Positions 1-8,353 are shown, counted from the stretch's first letter. The stretch is DNA of 12,493 nt from an uncultured Bacilli bacterium (GCA_944371685.1 CALVXV010000021.1:1-12493); one strand, 5' to 3'. Numbers and translations are program-made. The notes: generated by a model not told the origin, from the sequence alone.

Positions 1-35
1 TTTTCTTTTTCTCTTAAATGAATATTTTTCAAATT

Positions 36-105
<70 letters not shown>

Positions 106-121
<16 letters not shown>

Positions 122-2631
122 AATTTGTATAAAATATTTAAAGCTTCTATTGGAGTTATTTCTAGTGGATCAATTTTTTCTAATTCTTCTTCGACTTTTG
201 ATTTTTTTGGCATTAGGTCATCAATTGGTAAAGCTTCTTGAACTTTTAGATCACGTTTGTTTTCTTTATTTTCATAAACTTTTAATATTTCTGAGGCTCT
301 TTTGATAACTGAGTCTGGAAGGTTGGCGAGTTTAGCTACATGAATACCATAGCTTTTATCAACACTACCCTCTTTTATTTTATGAAGAAAGGTTATTTTG
401 CCGTCTTCTTCATAAGCTGAGACATGGATGTTTTTTAAATGTTTTAGGGTTTTATCGAGGTCGGTTAATTCGTGATAATGAGTTGAGAAAAAGGTTTTAC
501 CTTTGATATTTTGATGAATGTATTCGATAATTCCTTGCGCTAAAGCCATACCGTCGAAAGTGGCGGTTCCTCTACCTAGTTCATCGAATAAAAGGAGACT
601 TTTATCGGTGGCAGAAGTAATTGCATTTGCTGCTTCGGTCATTTCCACCATGAAGGTTGACTCGCCACTAACTAAATCATCAGAAGCACCAATTCTCGTA
701 TATATGGCATCAAAAATTGGTAGTTTGGCTATAGTTGCAGGAACGAATGAGCCAATTTGAGCCATGATAGCAATGATAGCCATTTGACGCATATAGGTTG
801 ATTTACCAGCCATATTAGGACCTGTTATTAATAAAATGTTGGTGTTTTTATCCATGATAATATCGTTGGTGACAAATTCACCATTTATTACTTTTTCAAC
901 TACTGGATGGCGAGAATCTTTGATGTATATTTCGTTTTCGGTGATTTCTGGTCTTACGTAATTATTTTCTTCAGCAATGGTAGCAAAAGAGGCTAAAACA
1001 TCTATTTCACTAATTATTTTAGCGGTTTCTTGTAATTTAGGAATATATTTTTTTACTTCATCTCTAATTTCACAGAATAATTTATATTCTAATTCGACTA
1101 TTTCTTCTTCAGCATTTAATATTAAAGCTTCTTTTTCTTTTAAAATTGGACTTATGTATCTTTCACAGTTAGCTAAGGTTTGTTTTCTTTGATAACCCCA
1201 TTCATCTTTAACTAAACTAGTGTTGCCTTTACTTATTTCGATAAAGTAACCAAAGACTTTATTATAACCAATTTTTAAATTTTTAATGCCAGTTCTTTCT
1301 CTTTCTTCGGTTTCGAATTTGGCAACAAAATCTTTACCACCTTTTCTTAAAGTTTTTAGTTCATCCAACTGACTATTATACCCTTCTTTGATTAAATATC
1401 CTTCTTTGGTAGTTACTGGTGGGTTTTCATAAATGCTTTTTTCGAGCAGATTATATAAATCGGAAAAGTCAGTTATTGTTTTATTATAGTTTATTTTAGT
1501 TAATATTTCAGATATTTGAGGGATGACTTTTAAAGAGGATTTTAGCTGTAATAAATCTTTGCCATTCGCATTGCCAAAGGCAATTTTACCACTTAGTCTT
1601 TCTAGGTCATATACTTCGGTTAAATATTTTTCAAGGTCACTTTTTAAAATAAATTCTTTTAACAAAGTATCAACAACATCATATCTTTTTTCAATTTCGT
1701 TTTTATCAATTAGTGGGTTTAATAAATAATTTTTTAGCAATCTAGCACCCATAGCAGTCTTGGTTTTATCTAAAAGCCAGATTAAAGAGTAATTTCTTTG
1801 TTTTAGTCTTAGGGTTTCGATTAACTCTAAGTTTCTTTTAGTATGAACATCCATTTTTAGATGGTCTTTAGTTTCTCTAATTTGTAATTTTTGAAGATGT
1901 GACAAATCTCGTTTTTGATTATGAAGAATATAAGCTAGAAGATGCTTAACGGAGTTTATATATCTTTGGTCGATTATATCTTCATAGACATATGAATATT
2001 CATCGGTTAATTCGTCGGTGATGGTTAAAGTTAGATGAAACTGATTTTTTAATATTGAGTAAATATTTTTATTAGTTTTACTATCTAATATGACTTCTTT
2101 AACACCTAGATTAATAATTTCAGAGACTAATTTGGTTTGATTATGTGGAAGCAAGAAAGCATATATTTCACCGGTTGATACGTCAGCATAACTTACGGCA
2201 TATCCGTGTTTAAAATCGGTTATTCCAGCAATAAAATTAAAGTCATCGGCTTTTAGGGTGTCGGTATCCATGATGGTTCCAGAACTAATTATTTGAACGA
2301 TGCCTCTTTGAACAATGCCTTTGGCATTTTTAGGATCTTCTAGTTGTTCAACGATACCTATTTTATGACCATTTTCAATTAATTTATCGATGTAAGAACT
2401 GGCGGCGTGATATGGAATACCACACATGGGAATTCTTTCGTCTAATCCAGCTGATTTACCAGTTAAAGTTAATTCTAATTCATGACTTACTTTTTGGGCA
2501 TCATCAAAAAACATTTCGTAAAAATCACCTAATCTAAAAAAAATGATTAGGTCCTCGTTTTGATTTTTTATTTCTAAATATTGTTTCATCATTGGGGTTA
2601 CTTTATTTATATCTACATCTTTTCTTTCCAC
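106..2631 (-). CDS. mutS: DNA mismatch repair ATPase MutS
   Basis: Recognises mismatches and small insertion/deletion loops in DNA and, as a dimer with MutL, starts mismatch repair. The 841-residue protein is complete. The mismatch-binding Phe-x-Glu motif is at F37/E39 (GDFYEMF). Connector, lever and clamp regions follow. The ATPase has Walker A GPNMAGKST at 604-612, STHYHE near 716-721, and Walker B with D683-E684 in LLLFDELGRGT. The C-terminal helix-turn-helix dimer region ends the protein. QEALP at 798-802 sits where other MutS proteins carry a beta-clamp-binding peptide; that role is inferred. The start is GTG at 2631, chosen because GGAAGTGA (2638-2645) lies 6 bases upstream and the first residues match the family N-terminus. 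It has its own promoter and an unusual homopolymer past its stop. The family assignment is certain. Confidence 0.98.
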
Positions 2632-2658
2632 GATTAATCACTTCCATTTTTTGGTTAT

Positions 2659-2687
2659 ATTATAACATTTTGCGTTTTTGTTTTCAA
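2659..2687 (-). promoter_or_regulatory. mutS promoter (sigma-A type)
   Basis: On the minus strand TTGAAA (2687-2682), a 17-bp spacer and TATAAT (2664-2659) give a near-consensus vegetative promoter. The predicted start near 2652 leaves about 21 nt of leader before the GTG start of mutS. The -35 box begins about a dozen bases after the T run of the upstream gene's terminator. Confidence 0.8.
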
Positions 2688-2699
2688 TAATTAGACAAG

Positions 2700-2720
2700 A
2701 AAAACAAGCCATCTTGCTTG
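2700..2720 (-). terminator. Weak intrinsic terminator after the 233-residue gene
   Basis: On the minus strand CAAGC (2720-2716) and GCTTG (2709-2705) form a 5-bp stem around a 6-nt loop, followed by five T residues (2704-2700). It lies 11 bases past the stop codon and just before the mutS promoter, so position supports the role. The stem is short. Confidence 0.45.
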
Positions 2721-2730
2721 CTTTAGAAGT

Positions 2731-3432
2731 CTATTTTAATATTTTTTTAGTATATTTTTTGGCAAAGGTAATAAATTGCGGAGTTAGATATCCTTGATGA
2801 CTTGGTAAAAGACTATTAGGAAGATTTTGAAGTTGTTTTTTTGATGGATAATAAGGTCTAATTTCTTGCTTTTGAATAGATTTAAGATTTTCAATTATTT
2901 GTTTTTCTTCTGAAATGTTTTTTTCCATATCATAATCCATTAAGCTTACTTGTTCATCTTCACTGGCCGTAAATAATGGTTTTATATTTTCTGGAAATAC
3001 GGCTAATGATAATTTATCGTTATTATTTATTGTTTGTAGGGCTGAGTATGGGGCTTGATATGGACATAAAATTTCTTTATCGTTTAGATATGTAATTTTA
3101 ACATGGGAAAGTCTTTCTTTTTCTATTTGCTCACTTAATTTACGTTTGTTCCATTTAGCTGATGTAGGATAAGTAATTAAGTTGATTTTGGTATTTGTCA
3201 AAGTATCTTCAAAATGTTTTTGACCGTGTGCGGATTTTAAAGCTAAGATGATGGGTATGTTTATTTTGGCTTCATGGGCTAATTCGACGAAATATTGATG
3301 AGAAAGATTAATCATGCCATATTCATCATCGATAGTGGGGGTTGATAAAACATCATATATTTTAAAAACAACTAAATCGGCGGTGTTTAAAATATATAAT
3401 TCATTTTTGTTATAAAGATTATTTGTTTTCAT
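2731..3432 (-). CDS. Protein of unknown function, paralogue A of a tandem pair (233 aa)
   Basis: I do not recognise a family. The protein has no signal peptide, no membrane segment and no obvious catalytic motif, so it is probably cytoplasmic. Its N-terminal half aligns with the neighbouring gene at 3522-4202: ELYILNTADL here against ELYLLKLSDL there, and FEDTLTNTKINLI against YLEDILTETRIII. A helical stretch near 175-191 (EEKQIIENLKSIQKQE) matches IKKYIEALKQLQNR in the neighbour. The C-terminus is proline-, tyrosine- and lysine-containing (PYYPSKKQLQNLPNSLLPS). The central part, about 100-170, has little counterpart in the partner. ATG at 3432 is supported by GAGGTGA (3437-3443) and a close promoter. 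It lies between mutS and its paralogue, but neither neighbour indicates a job. Confidence 0.85.
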   Translation of the reverse strand: MKTNNLYNKNELYILNTADLVVFKIYDVLSTPTIDDEYGMINLSHQYFVELAHEAKINIPIILALKSAHGQKHFEDTLTNTKINLITYPTSAKWNKRKLSEQIEKERLSHVKITYLNDKEILCPYQAPYSALQTINNNDKLSLAVFPENIKPLFTASEDEQVSLMDYDMEKNISEEKQIIENLKSIQKQEIRPYYPSKKQLQNLPNSLLPSHQGYLTPQFITFAKKYTKKILK

Positions 3433-3450
3433 GTTTTCACCTCGCTTTTT

Positions 3451-3479
3451 ATATTAATGGTTTAAACTTAGTTAGTCAA
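3451..3479 (-). promoter_or_regulatory. Promoter of the 233-residue gene
   Basis: On the minus strand TTGACT (3479-3474), a 17-bp spacer and TAATAT (3456-3451). The predicted start, near 3444, is next to the Shine-Dalgarno GAGGTGA, leaving a leader of only about 12 nt. A short inverted repeat, AGTTA/TAACT with a 6-base spacer, covers the -35 box and could be an operator, but it is too short to call. Confidence 0.7.
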
Positions 3480-3521
3480 GTAACTTACGATTAAAATGTC
3501 AATTATATATTATTTGCTTAA

Positions 3522-4202
3522 TTATTTTTTTGTTAATCTGATTTGCTTTTGCTTAAGTTCTTTGCTGAAGCCTTCAAAATCTTTAGAAATTGAAATAAGG
3601 TGCTGTTTAACAGACTGCAAAGTGTTATGATATTCTTGAGCAGCTAATATATTATGAATATTTCTATTTTGAAGTTGTTTTAAAGCTTCTATATATTTTT
3701 TAATTGTAGCTAATTCGGTTTCATTTTTAACTATATCATTCCAAAAGATTTTATTATTCCATTTTTTACAATCTTTTAATGATTTTAAATTATTAAAATT
3801 GACAAATAAAGTGTTTGGTAGATAATTTAGGTCTATAGGATCAGTGATAAACCCATTAATAGTGAAATTGTTATAAAAAATTTTTGAGAAATATGTTTCA
3901 GCAGTTATAAAAGGAATATTTTGATATTTTAATGTTGTGATAGATTTAGATGCATAGTCAGCAAAAATAATTATTCTAGTTTCGGTTAAAATGTCCTCTA
4001 AATATTGTGTACCGTTTTTATTTACAACTCTAACTAGAATAGTTTGTTTTATGTTTTCTGTATTTTGACTCATAAAAAAGTATTCACCAATATTTTGATT
4101 AAAATTATTTTTATTCCATAAGTTACAATCATTTATTATATTTAAGTCAGATAATTTTAAAAGGTATAGTTCTTCAAAATTGTAGTTTTGTTTGTTATTC
4201 AT
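3522..4202 (-). CDS. Protein of unknown function, paralogue B of a tandem pair (226 aa)
   Basis: Unrecognised family, homologous by eye to the gene at 2731-3432 along the first ~90 residues and a C-terminal helical block. The start is the ATG at 4202, not the one 17 codons upstream (4253): GAGGTG (4209-4214) lies 6 bases before it, its N-terminus matches the start of the paralogue, and the extra 17 codons would cover the promoter. The protein is Asn/Lys/Ile-rich and soluble-looking. The aligned core includes ELYLLKLSDL (11-20) and YLEDILTETRIII (67-79). From about 160 to 222 it is predicted helical (IKKYIEALKQLQ, then HLISISKDFEGFSKELKQKQ), with possible coiled-coil character. No catalytic residues are evident. 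Own promoter, so probably monocistronic. Confidence 0.85.
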   Translation of the reverse strand: MNNKQNYNFEELYLLKLSDLNIINDCNLWNKNNFNQNIGEYFFMSQNTENIKQTILVRVVNKNGTQYLEDILTETRIIIFADYASKSITTLKYQNIPFITAETYFSKIFYNNFTINGFITDPIDLNYLPNTLFVNFNNLKSLKDCKKWNNKIFWNDIVKNETELATIKKYIEALKQLQNRNIHNILAAQEYHNTLQSVKQHLISISKDFEGFSKELKQKQIRLTKK

Positions 4203-4223
4203 TTTTTTCACCTCGAAGTGTTT

Positions 4224-4253
4224 ATTATACAACAAAAGTGAAAAATAATTCAA
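4224..4253 (-). promoter_or_regulatory. Promoter of paralogue B
   Basis: On the minus strand TTGAAT (4253-4248), an 18-bp spacer and a perfect TATAAT (4229-4224). Predicted start near 4217, about 15 nt before the chosen ATG. It lies in the short gap after the stop of the protease gene and overlaps the rejected longer reading frame of paralogue B. Confidence 0.75.
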
Positions 4254-4266
4254 ATGTTTTTTGGAA

Positions 4267-5277
4267 TTAATGATTTTTTAAATATTTTAAAGCTTCTTCA
4301 AAGGTGGAAACTGGCACTAAGTCAATATCATAGCCTTTTTCTTTTTTGACTTTTTTAGCTTCTTTATAGTTATCGCCTTTAGGCACTAGAAAGATGTCTG
4401 CACCTTTATTTACAGCGCCAATTAACTTATATTTAATGCCACTTATTTCACCGACATTGCCATTTATATCAATGGTACCAGTACCGACAATTGTTTTACC
4501 ATTAGTTAGGTCTATTTTATTTAAGTAACTATAAATGGTTAAAGTCATCATTAGACCACCTGATGAGCCTGATTCACTATCTTTGAAATTAAATGTTATT
4601 TTTTTGTCTGAGTTAACATCAAAGGTTTCGGTGATGACTGCCCCTATTTTAGGCTCGCCTAAGTAGTTAATTAAAGTGGCGTTTCTAGTTTGTGTTTTTC
4701 CATTTATGTCTTTAACTTCCAAAGTTATTTTCTTTCCTATTTTGTTAGAAGCAATAAGTGCAAAAAGAGCGTTTTTATCTTTTATATCTTGGCTTTCTAC
4801 TTTTAATATTTGGTCACCAATTTTTAAATTTGTTTTAGCTATTTCGTCAATATATGTGACATATACTTTATTATTAGTAACATTATAATCAATATTTGAA
4901 TGTTTATAGGCGACTAGTAAGGCGGTGTCATTACCTTCTTGCAGTAACATTTTATTACGGTAGTTTTTTTCTTCGATAGTTTCATTGTCGTTTTTAACTT
5001 CGGCTTCTTTTTCAGTGTCCCAGTCTTTATTTAAAGCCGAATATATTAATGTTGGTATAGTAGCATGTATTTCGGAAACATAGGCCATATTTAAGGAGCC
5101 TGATAGTTTAAAGTTATCTTCAGTGGTGATTTTATCAGATGTGTTAATAAGGCCACCTGGGGCGGAGATATAGTACGGAAATTCAACTAGGAAAAGGGCT
5201 AGAATAACTATATAAACAATGATTATTTTATAATATTCTTTGATATATTCTTGGATTTTTTTTAGTAATTTTTTCAT
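4267..5277 (-). CDS. Membrane-anchored PDZ-Lon serine protease (YlbL/SepM-like)
   Basis: A signal-anchor serine protease of the Lon-C (S16) class acting on the outer face of the membrane. In Bacillus the relative is YlbL. In streptococci SepM trims the competence peptide. Lysines and one membrane segment (about 18-38, IIIVYIVILALFLVEF) open the protein, followed by the family signature YYISAPGGL. A PDZ region around 130-205 contains LKIGDQILKVESQDI. The C-terminal Lon domain carries S239 in SGSSGG and K282 in SGIKYKL. Their 43-residue separation equals that of the E. coli Lon dyad (Ser679/Lys722), so the enzyme should be active. Length of 336 fits the family. The ATG at 5277 is preceded by AAAGGAG (5284-5290). 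It is divergent from the YlbJ-like gene with 46 bases between starts. The substrate is unknown. Confidence 0.93.
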   Translation of the reverse strand: MKKLLKKIQEYIKEYYKIIIVYIVILALFLVEFPYYISAPGGLINTSDKITTEDNFKLSGSLNMAYVSEIHATIPTLIYSALNKDWDTEKEAEVKNDNETIEEKNYRNKMLLQEGNDTALLVAYKHSNIDYNVTNNKVYVTYIDEIAKTNLKIGDQILKVESQDIKDKNALFALIASNKIGKKITLEVKDINGKTQTRNATLINYLGEPKIGAVITETFDVNSDKKITFNFKDSESGSSGGLMMTLTIYSYLNKIDLTNGKTIVGTGTIDINGNVGEISGIKYKLIGAVNKGADIFLVPKGDNYKEAKKVKKEKGYDIDLVPVSTFEEALKYLKNH

Positions 5278-5323
5278 ATATTACTCCTTTCAATAATAAA
5301 TTTATTTGATAGTGGGTGAAAGT

Positions 5324-6301
5324 ATGCGCAGATGGATGAGTGTCTTGATAATGACTGTTTTATTATTTTTGGTTTATGAAATTTTAACAGAATCGGAAAG
5401 TATTTTGAATTCGGTTAATTTTTCACTTAATGTATTTAAAAATAATGTGTTTCCATCGCTATTTCCCTTTTTTGTCCTATCTAATATTTTGATTAAATGC
5501 GGACTTCCAGAATTTATGGGTAACTTATTTAAAGGGGTTATGAACCGGCTTTTTAAAATTAAGGGAGTATGCGCATTTATCTTTTTCATGAGTATTATAT
5601 CAGGAAATCCGGCGAATGCAAAGTACACGAGGGAACTTTATTTAGATGGAAGGATAAATAAATATGAGGCCACAAAGATTTTATGTTTTACTTGTTTTGC
5701 CAATCCTTTGTTTATTTTAGGGACGGTATCAATACTTTTTTTGAACAATAAAGAGGCAGGGTTACTGATATTACTTTGCCATTATTTGGGTAATTTGATT
5801 ATTGGACTGGGGATGAGAGGTTATCATCCTAGTAAAAAAGAAAAGGAAAAAGTTGGTTTAAAAAAAGCAATTAACGAGATGCATTTAAAAAGAATTAGTA
5901 ATAAAAAGAGCTTTGGTGAGATGGTGACTAATTCTCTTATTAGTAGTATTGATACTTTGCTTTTAATTTTAGGGGTTATTACAATTTGCTTAGTGGTGAC
6001 AACGATTATTGATAATAATTTGAATTTAAACAGTGTTTTAGGGAGTGTTTTGAATGGTTTTGTGGAGATGACGCAGGGGCTTAAGTTTATTAGTTTAGAA
6101 GCAATTCCTTTGAAGCTTAAGTGTGTACTGACGGTGATGATTTTATCGTTTGGTGGTTTTTCGGTGCATATGCAGATTATGGGCATTTTGAGTGATACCG
6201 ATATCAAATATTTACCTTTTTTATGTGCAAGAGTGTGTCATGCGATTATTTCTTCTTTGATTTTGTTTTTGGTTTTTGATTTTTGGATTGGTTTGACATA
6301 A
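5324..6301 (+). CDS. ylbJ: YlbJ-like integral membrane protein (nucleoside-recognition/GATE fold)
   Basis: Polytopic membrane protein of the YlbJ family, needed for efficient sporulation in Bacillus, with no firmly known substrate. Family signatures, numbered from this start: SGNPANAK at 93-100 (others have SGYPSGAK), CFANP at 124-128, SIDTLLL at 208-214, FGGFSVHMQ at 276-284 and SDTDIKYLPF at 290-299. Several hydrophobic segments are spread along the 325 residues, with a basic loop around 168-195. I chose ATG 5324 because GGGTG lies 5 bases upstream; a TTG at 5306 in frame would add 6 residues but has no ribosome site. Its partner in Bacillus, ylbL, is beside it here too, though divergent. 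No clear sigma-A or sporulation-sigma promoter was seen; it would have to sit inside the first codons of the protease gene. Confidence 0.9.
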   Translation: MRRWMSVLIMTVLLFLVYEILTESESILNSVNFSLNVFKNNVFPSLFPFFVLSNILIKCGLPEFMGNLFKGVMNRLFKIKGVCAFIFFMSIISGNPANAKYTRELYLDGRINKYEATKILCFTCFANPLFILGTVSILFLNNKEAGLLILLCHYLGNLIIGLGMRGYHPSKKEKEKVGLKKAINEMHLKRISNKKSFGEMVTNSLISSIDTLLLILGVITICLVVTTIIDNNLNLNSVLGSVLNGFVEMTQGLKFISLEAIPLKLKCVLTVMILSFGGFSVHMQIMGILSDTDIKYLPFLCARVCHAIISSLILFLVFDFWIGLT

Positions 6302-6337
6302 CTAGTAGTTTTTTTAGTTATTTTACTTTTTTTGCGA

Positions 6338-6366
6338 TTGTTTTTATGTTTAAAGTATTATATAAT
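6338..6366 (+). promoter_or_regulatory. Promoter of the motor ATPase gene
   Basis: TTGTTT (6338-6343), a 17-bp spacer and a perfect TATAAT (6361-6366). An alternative pairing is TTGCGA (6332-6337), 18 bp and TATTAT (6356-6361). The predicted start near 6373 leaves about 48 nt before the ATG at 6421. AAAAGGAG (6403-6410) is the ribosome site, at a rather wide 10-base spacing. The leader shows no riboswitch fold that I recognise. Confidence 0.65.
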
Positions 6367-6420
6367 AGTTTTAGGATAAAATACTAGTCCGATGAAAGAT
6401 AGAAAAGGAGCAAGTTTTAT

Positions 6421-7860
6421 ATGATGAGAACATTTGACTTTGCAAAAGTGCCAATTGCAGATATTATTAATGATATTTTAGTTGATGCTTCTAAAAGAGG
6501 CGCTAGTGATATTCACTTTGATCCTTACGAAGATCATTTACTGATTAGAATTAGAATTGATGGAATTTTGATGGATTATGCAACAGTTCCAGATGCTTAC
6601 CGTGATTATTTAACTACCCGCATTAAAACAATTGCGAAGATGAATATTACAGAAATGAGACTGCCACAAGATGGAGCGATTAAAGAGACACTTGAGGGAA
6701 TTGATTTGGATTTACGTGTTTCTTCACTTCCGGTTAGTACTGGTGAGAAAATTGTTATTCGTATTTTGGATTATACTCGTAGTATGGCTGGTTTAGGTGA
6801 ACTTGGTTTTAGTGAAGAAAATTATAAAAAAGTTTTAGAAATGCTTAATGTACCTAATGGTATTATTTTAGTTACTGGAGCGACTGGTAGTGGTAAGAGT
6901 ACGACGGTTTATTCGATGCTTCAGCAATTAAATAAATCTTCAACTAATATTATTACAGTTGAAGATCCGATTGAAATGGATATTACGGGTATTAATCAAG
7001 TCCAAACAAATCCTAAAATAGGTTTGACATTTGCAAGTGCGCTTAGAAGTATTTTAAGACAAGATCCAAATATTATTATGATTGGTGAAATAAGAGATAC
7101 TGAAACAGCAAAAATTGCAGTTCGAGCATCAATTACAGGTCATTTGGTTTTTTCCACTTTACACACTAACACGTCTCTTAATACTATTGAGAGATTAATT
7201 GATATGGATGTTCAAAGATATTTATTAGCTTCGGCTTTAGAAGGAGTTATTTCACAGAAATTAGCTAGACAATTATGTCCGCACTGTAAAACACTTAGAA
7301 AAACTAGTGAATATGAAAAAAGTGTTTTTAAAACAGTTTTGAACAAAGATGTTGATGAGATTTACGATGCGGAAGGTTGTGAGGAATGTCACGATGGCTA
7401 TAAGGGAAGAATGGCAATACATGAGGTTTTGAGAATTAATCAGCAAATTCGTGATGCATTAAGCAATAATCGTTCTAAAGAGGAAATTAGAGAGTTAGTG
7501 TATGGAAGTGGCGATGTAATTACGATGCTTCAAGATGGTCTTGAAAAAGTTATTAATGGTTATACTACTTTTGAAGAAATACTAAAATTGATCGAACTTG
7601 AAGATGATGATAAGATTAGTTCTAATAGTTCTTTATCAGAAGCTATTATGGAAACTAAAGAAGCACTTGCAGCTCAAGAGCAAGAAGGTGAATATATGGG
7701 AATTCGTGAAGAACTTGTGAATAATGGACAAAAAGTGGTGACACCAAATACTAATTTTCAAAGGGTATCAATGAACAATAATTTGAATGATATGCAGGGA
7801 GATTTAAATAAACAAAATAGTATGAATAATGCTTCTAATATTGAAAGTTTAGATATTTAA
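6421..7860 (+). CDS. Type II/IV pilus-secretion motor ATPase (PilB/GspE/ComGA family)
   Basis: Cytoplasmic hexameric ATPase that drives assembly of a pilus, competence pseudopilus or type II-like secretion machine. Visible motifs: Walker A GATGSGKST at 153-161, Asp box with E181-D182-P183, Walker B region DPNIIMIGEIRD at 215-226 with E223, His box TLHTN at 246-250, and a zinc tetracysteine, C286/C289 (CPHC) and C320/C323 (CEEC). The N-terminus starts directly in the N2 domain and lacks the N1 domain of GspE/PilB, as in ComGA. ComGA-type proteins are around 350 residues; this one is 479 because of an extra tail after about 395, rich in Asn, Glu and Gln and likely disordered. A second ATG follows immediately (6424). 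No pilin, platform or prepilin peptidase gene is in the window. Family is certain; which machine it serves is not. Confidence 0.95.
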   Translation: MMRTFDFAKVPIADIINDILVDASKRGASDIHFDPYEDHLLIRIRIDGILMDYATVPDAYRDYLTTRIKTIAKMNITEMRLPQDGAIKETLEGIDLDLRVSSLPVSTGEKIVIRILDYTRSMAGLGELGFSEENYKKVLEMLNVPNGIILVTGATGSGKSTTVYSMLQQLNKSSTNIITVEDPIEMDITGINQVQTNPKIGLTFASALRSILRQDPNIIMIGEIRDTETAKIAVRASITGHLVFSTLHTNTSLNTIERLIDMDVQRYLLASALEGVISQKLARQLCPHCKTLRKTSEYEKSVFKTVLNKDVDEIYDAEGCEECHDGYKGRMAIHEVLRINQQIRDALSNNRSKEEIRELVYGSGDVITMLQDGLEKVINGYTTFEEILKLIELEDDDKISSNSSLSEAIMETKEALAAQEQEGEYMGIREELVNNGQKVVTPNTNFQRVSMNNNLNDMQGDLNKQNSMNNASNIESLDI

Positions 7861-7887
7861 AAAGCGTAGCTTATTGAGCTACGCTTT
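7861..7887. terminator. Shared bidirectional terminator hairpin
   Basis: A perfect 11-bp stem, AAAGCGTAGCT (7861-7871) with AGCTACGCTTT (7877-7887), and a 5-nt loop. It starts one base after the stop of the plus-strand ATPase gene and contains the stop and last codons of the converging minus-strand gene. On the minus strand it is followed by a clear T tract (CTTTTT); on the plus strand only CTTTCAT follows. It should terminate the minus-strand gene well and the plus-strand gene moderately. Confidence 0.85.
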
Positions 7888-8353
7888 CATATGCAATAAT
7901 TTCTTTAGTAGTGGCATTATTAAATTTACCTTTGGTAACAGCGGTTATGGTTCTTGTTTCATTTGGTTTTAATGGTGTTCCGATATTACCACGTAAGGTG
8001 ATAATTTCATTTCCATTTTTATCTTTTAAAACAATATTAACGTCTGAAATATTACTATCAGCTGTAGTTGTATTAGTTACATCAGCTGAGAAAGTACTAT
8101 AACCATTTTCTGATATTAATGATATATTTGAGAATTGTAAGCCTTCATAGGTTGCTTCACTGACAATTCCTTCACTGGTGTTGGCAGACATTCCTTCCTC
8201 CTCATTTTTAGTTATACCGTCAGATTTACCACCCATATTAAATGATACGATTAAACCAACGATTAAGGCAATAATTACCACCAAAATAATTAATAAAGGT
8301 ATTTTATTCTTTTTTATGAAATTCATTGCTTTTTCTTTGTCAAACTTTTTCAT
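7871..8353 (-). CDS. Membrane-anchored FxLYD-type extracytoplasmic protein (160 aa)
   Basis: Small protein with a basic N-terminus, one membrane helix (about 18-37, IPLLIILVVIIALIVGLIVS) and an outward-facing part. There is no lipobox cysteine, so it is a signal-anchor protein, not a lipoprotein. After an acidic/serine linker (41-65) comes a beta-rich domain (about 66-158) with the pattern YEGLQFSNISLISENG, then DVTNTT, VNIVLKDKNGNEI and a proline/threonine strand LKPNETRTITA. This resembles FxLYD-like domains found on Bacillota surface proteins. The function is unknown, with binding or scaffolding more likely than catalysis. ATG at 8353 has AGGGGA at a 5-base spacing. It has its own near-consensus promoter and its terminator covers its last codons. 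Family assignment is by pattern only. Confidence 0.8.
   Translation of the reverse strand: MKKFDKEKAMNFIKKNKIPLLIILVVIIALIVGLIVSFNMGGKSDGITKNEEEGMSANTSEGIVSEATYEGLQFSNISLISENGYSTFSADVTNTTTADSNISDVNIVLKDKNGNEIITLRGNIGTPLKPNETRTITAVTKGKFNNATTKEIIAYESVAQ

Noticed and set aside
3460..3490. Operator-like inverted repeat over the -35 box of paralogue A
   Set aside because: Arms are only 5 bp and imperfectly extended, expected by chance in AT-rich DNA.
4203..4253. 17-codon N-terminal extension of paralogue B
   Set aside because: It overlaps a good promoter, has no ribosome site, and is absent from the paralogue; GAGGTG sits before the ATG at 4202.
5306..5323. TTG start six codons upstream for the YlbJ-like gene
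   Set aside because: No ribosome site at a suitable distance; the ATG at 5324 has GGGTG 5 bases upstream.
6299..6330. Possible terminator after the YlbJ-like gene (TAACTA/TAGTTA followed by T-rich sequence)
   Set aside because: Only a 6-bp A-T-rich stem with a 10-nt loop; suggestive by position but too weak to list as a feature.
6367..6420. Possible riboswitch in the leader of the motor ATPase gene
   Set aside because: Only short GGA/TCC pairing is present, with no conserved core of a known class, and the leader is under 50 nt.
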